A stretch of DNA of 7,232 nt. It comes from an uncultured Cellvibrio sp. (GTDB taxonomy: Bacteria; Pseudomonadota; Gammaproteobacteria; Pseudomonadales; Cellvibrionaceae). The notes beneath the pieces are model-generated. The model made no database searches, was not told the origin of the DNA, and saw only the letters and a program-made list of their open reading frames with translations. Shown piece by piece: positions 5,791 to 7,232 of this stretch. Each line of letters begins with the position of its first letter. The first letter of the stretch is position 1. The translations under genes were made by a program, and so were the position numbers. The DNA is taken from NCBI GenBank assembly GCA_946481735.1, contig CAMLOU010000175.1:1-7232 (forward strand), given 5' to 3'.

Positions 5791-7232
5791 TTCGGCTGCT
5801 CGTTTTTCAGTGCGGCCACATATTCTTTGTTTTTGAAGGTGATAATGAGGTTAACCCAGTTGGCATGGTCATAGGAGTTCGGTCCTTTGGCATCGACATA
5901 TAGGGTTAGCTTTTTCACGCCGGTCAGATTTACTTCGCCATGTTCGACCTGTTTTCTATTTCCATGAATAACGCTGGAGCGCCATAGCCTTTTTCCGTCG
6001 CCGAGAACGGAAAATATGACTTCACCATGATTCGCGCCATCATCGATACCAACGATAAAGCTCAGCTTTTCAACACCCTCTGGCAACATATAAACAATAT
6101 TCGAGTTCGCGTGCGTACCCAGGCCGAACGCATATTTTTTACCACCTAATGACAAAACCCCGTTGTTCAGGTTTCGGTTGATTTGCAGTTTGCCAAAATC
6201 CTGATGCCAGCTCTCGGTTTTTAACTCCGTCAATAACTTCTGGTTTTCGTCCAGCTTGAGCGTATTTAATCGATAGCTTGTGTGGAGTAAAAATAAGGTA
6301 ACTATCGTTGCGGTAATAAACCCAACGCTCGGTAAGTACTTCATCTGGATAAATTGATAAAGTTTAGTTGTATGATGCTTTAAGGGCCGTAATATGCCGA
6401 TGAAATCAGCCAGGATATAAAACAAGGCAGACATTGAGAGAATGGATGCGGCATGCCAGATTTGTGATCCGTTGATACCGTGGATCATCGCAATGTTCAG
6501 CGATGTGGCCAAAGTCATGAGGATGGCGTAGACCATTCGTTCCGGGTAAATAGCGGAATAAATTAAAGCAATAACAGTCGCGGGTACGAGGTAGCGTTCA
6601 TGCATGCCGGGCAATAAGACAAAAAAGGCTGCTGCACAAAACATGGCATAGAAAACGTGTTGTCCAGCTTCAGCCAAACTGTAATCAATCGTGTCGTTGC
6701 GAAACTGATGCTTCATGCCGTGCATAAAAGCCCATAGACACGCGATGGCAAAGAACGCTATCCCCATATACTTTGCTGTGAACAGTGTTGCAGTGAGACT
6801 GCCCTGTTCGAAACCAAAAAAAATGTAGTTGTCAGGCCAGGTGTTGCCTGTCAATAACATCCAGAGGTTTGCCGCATTATAGGTGGTGTAGGGATATTGT
6901 CCCAATGTGTCAATATAAGCCTGGCGAATGATGTGCTCGACGCTGTCCGTCAAGGCCATGGGGAATAGCACCAAAGCAACAACTATCAGAGATAGGGCGG
7001 TACCGATCAGGGTGCTTTTGATATCGCGAAAAAAAATAATTCCGAATACAGGTGCAAAGCAAATCATCTGAAATTTAGTTAATATAGCCAGCGTAAAGAG
7101 AGGCAAAGCCAGGAAAAGGTATTTATTTAGCAGTAATAAATACAAGGCGCAGACAATAAATGTTACAGGAAAGATGTCTACCTGCCCCCAGATCGGACCA
7201 TTTAACAATAAAGCTGGATTCAGTGCGGTTAG
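5787..7232 (-). CDS. Membrane glycosyltransferase (GT-C, Gpi18/GT87-like) with C-terminal NPCBM domain, 5' end outside window
   Basis: The frame is open to the right edge, so 481 C-terminal residues are present and the true start lies beyond 7232; the in-frame TTG at 7208 is not a credible start. The first about 320 residues are polytopic, with roughly ten membrane helices. They carry segments I associate with bacterial Gpi18-like/GT87 polyprenyl-phosphate-sugar mannosyltransferases: NPALLLNGPIWGQVD (5-19), NAANLWMLLTG (119-129) and MHERYLVP (210-217). The first extracytoplasmic loop, where GT-C enzymes keep their catalytic acid, is upstream and unseen. After a last helix (about 301-320) comes an NPCBM-type beta-sandwich (about 340-468; nt about 5829-6215), with FGLGTHANS, VGIDDGANHGEVIFSVLGDG and YDHANW. 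NPCBM is best known as a putative carbohydrate-binding module of glycoside hydrolases. I infer an enzyme that adds sugar to an envelope glycan or lipid carrier, with the module outside the membrane. The gene appears AT-richer than ybbP. Confidence 0.78.
   Translation of the reverse strand, partial: LTALNPALLLNGPIWGQVDIFPVTFIVCALYLLLLNKYLFLALPLFTLAILTKFQMICFAPVFGIIFFRDIKSTLIGTALSLIVVALVLFPMALTDSVEHIIRQAYIDTLGQYPYTTYNAANLWMLLTGNTWPDNYIFFGFEQGSLTATLFTAKYMGIAFFAIACLWAFMHGMKHQFRNDTIDYSLAEAGQHVFYAMFCAAAFFVLLPGMHERYLVPATVIALIYSAIYPERMVYAILMTLATSLNIAMIHGINGSQIWHAASILSMSALFYILADFIGILRPLKHHTTKLYQFIQMKYLPSVGFITATIVTLFLLHTSYRLNTLKLDENQKLLTELKTESWHQDFGKLQINRNLNNGVLSLGGKKYAFGLGTHANSNIVYMLPEGVEKLSFIVGIDDGANHGEVIFSVLGDGKRLWRSSVIHGNRKQVEHGEVNLTGVKKLTLYVDAKGPNSYDHANWVNLIITFKNKEYVAALKNEQPN
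5829..6215 (-). other. NPCBM-like domain within the glycosyltransferase gene
   Basis: This stretch encodes the soluble C-terminal module. Its recognisable pieces are GLGTHANSNIVYMLPEG, the VGIDDGANHGEVIFSV strand pair, DGKRLWRS, and a closing YDHANWVNLII. These follow the order and spacing of the NPCBM family (novel putative carbohydrate binding module, first noted in GH98 enzymes). Boundaries are approximate. Confidence 0.8.

Noticed and set aside
1..7232. CRISPR array, tRNA, rRNA, insertion sequence, toxin-antitoxin or defence island
   Set aside because: I saw no regularly spaced repeats, no cloverleaf or rRNA-like sequence, and no transposase, toxin or nuclease-defence frames. Almost all bases belong to recognised genes.

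Overview
The window looks like ordinary chromosome from a gammaproteobacterium, most plausibly a Cellvibrio-like (Cellvibrionaceae) or pseudomonad-related organism. The basis is the RecJ C-terminus and the divergent tesA / ybbA-ybbP arrangement, which is familiar from E. coli and Pseudomonas. Base composition is moderate. The genus is a guess from general gene character, not a search result.

Layout, left to right. (1) 1-336 (+) is the 3' end of recJ. (2) 333-965 (-) is a secreted TesA-type SGNH esterase/lysophospholipase, convergent with recJ; the two stop codons share a CTAG. (3) 966-1124 is a divergent intergenic control region with a GTCAA-N5-TTGAC inverted repeat that supplies a candidate -35 box to each side. 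(4) 1125-1805 and 1824-4316 (+) are ybbA (ABC ATPase) and ybbP (large FtsX-type permease), a two-gene operon with an 18-nt gap. (5) 4346-4373 is a strong intrinsic terminator. (6) 4402-5790 (+) is a MATE-family multidrug/cation antiporter that starts only 28 nt after the terminator. (7) 5787-7232 (-) is a partial, 5'-truncated membrane glycosyltransferase (GT-C type, resembling Gpi18/GT87-like mannosyltransferases) with a C-terminal NPCBM carbohydrate-binding-like domain. It converges with the MATE gene, and those stop codons also share a CTAG.

How the genes fit together. TesA, YbbA and YbbP form a recognised functional neighbourhood. YbbA powers YbbP, a MacB/Lol-like 'mechanotransmission' ABC system that does not move substrate through a pore, and TesA is the periplasmic hydrolase thought to act on what YbbAP extracts from the membrane. 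RecJ (DNA repair/recombination), the MATE exporter and the glycosyltransferase have no evident link to that system.

Nothing in the window is clearly a new defence or mobile system: I see no CRISPR array, IS element, tRNA, rRNA or toxin-antitoxin pair. The most unusual item is the glycosyltransferase-NPCBM fusion at the right edge. Next come the two matching CTAG tail-to-tail stop overlaps and the divergent promoter palindrome.
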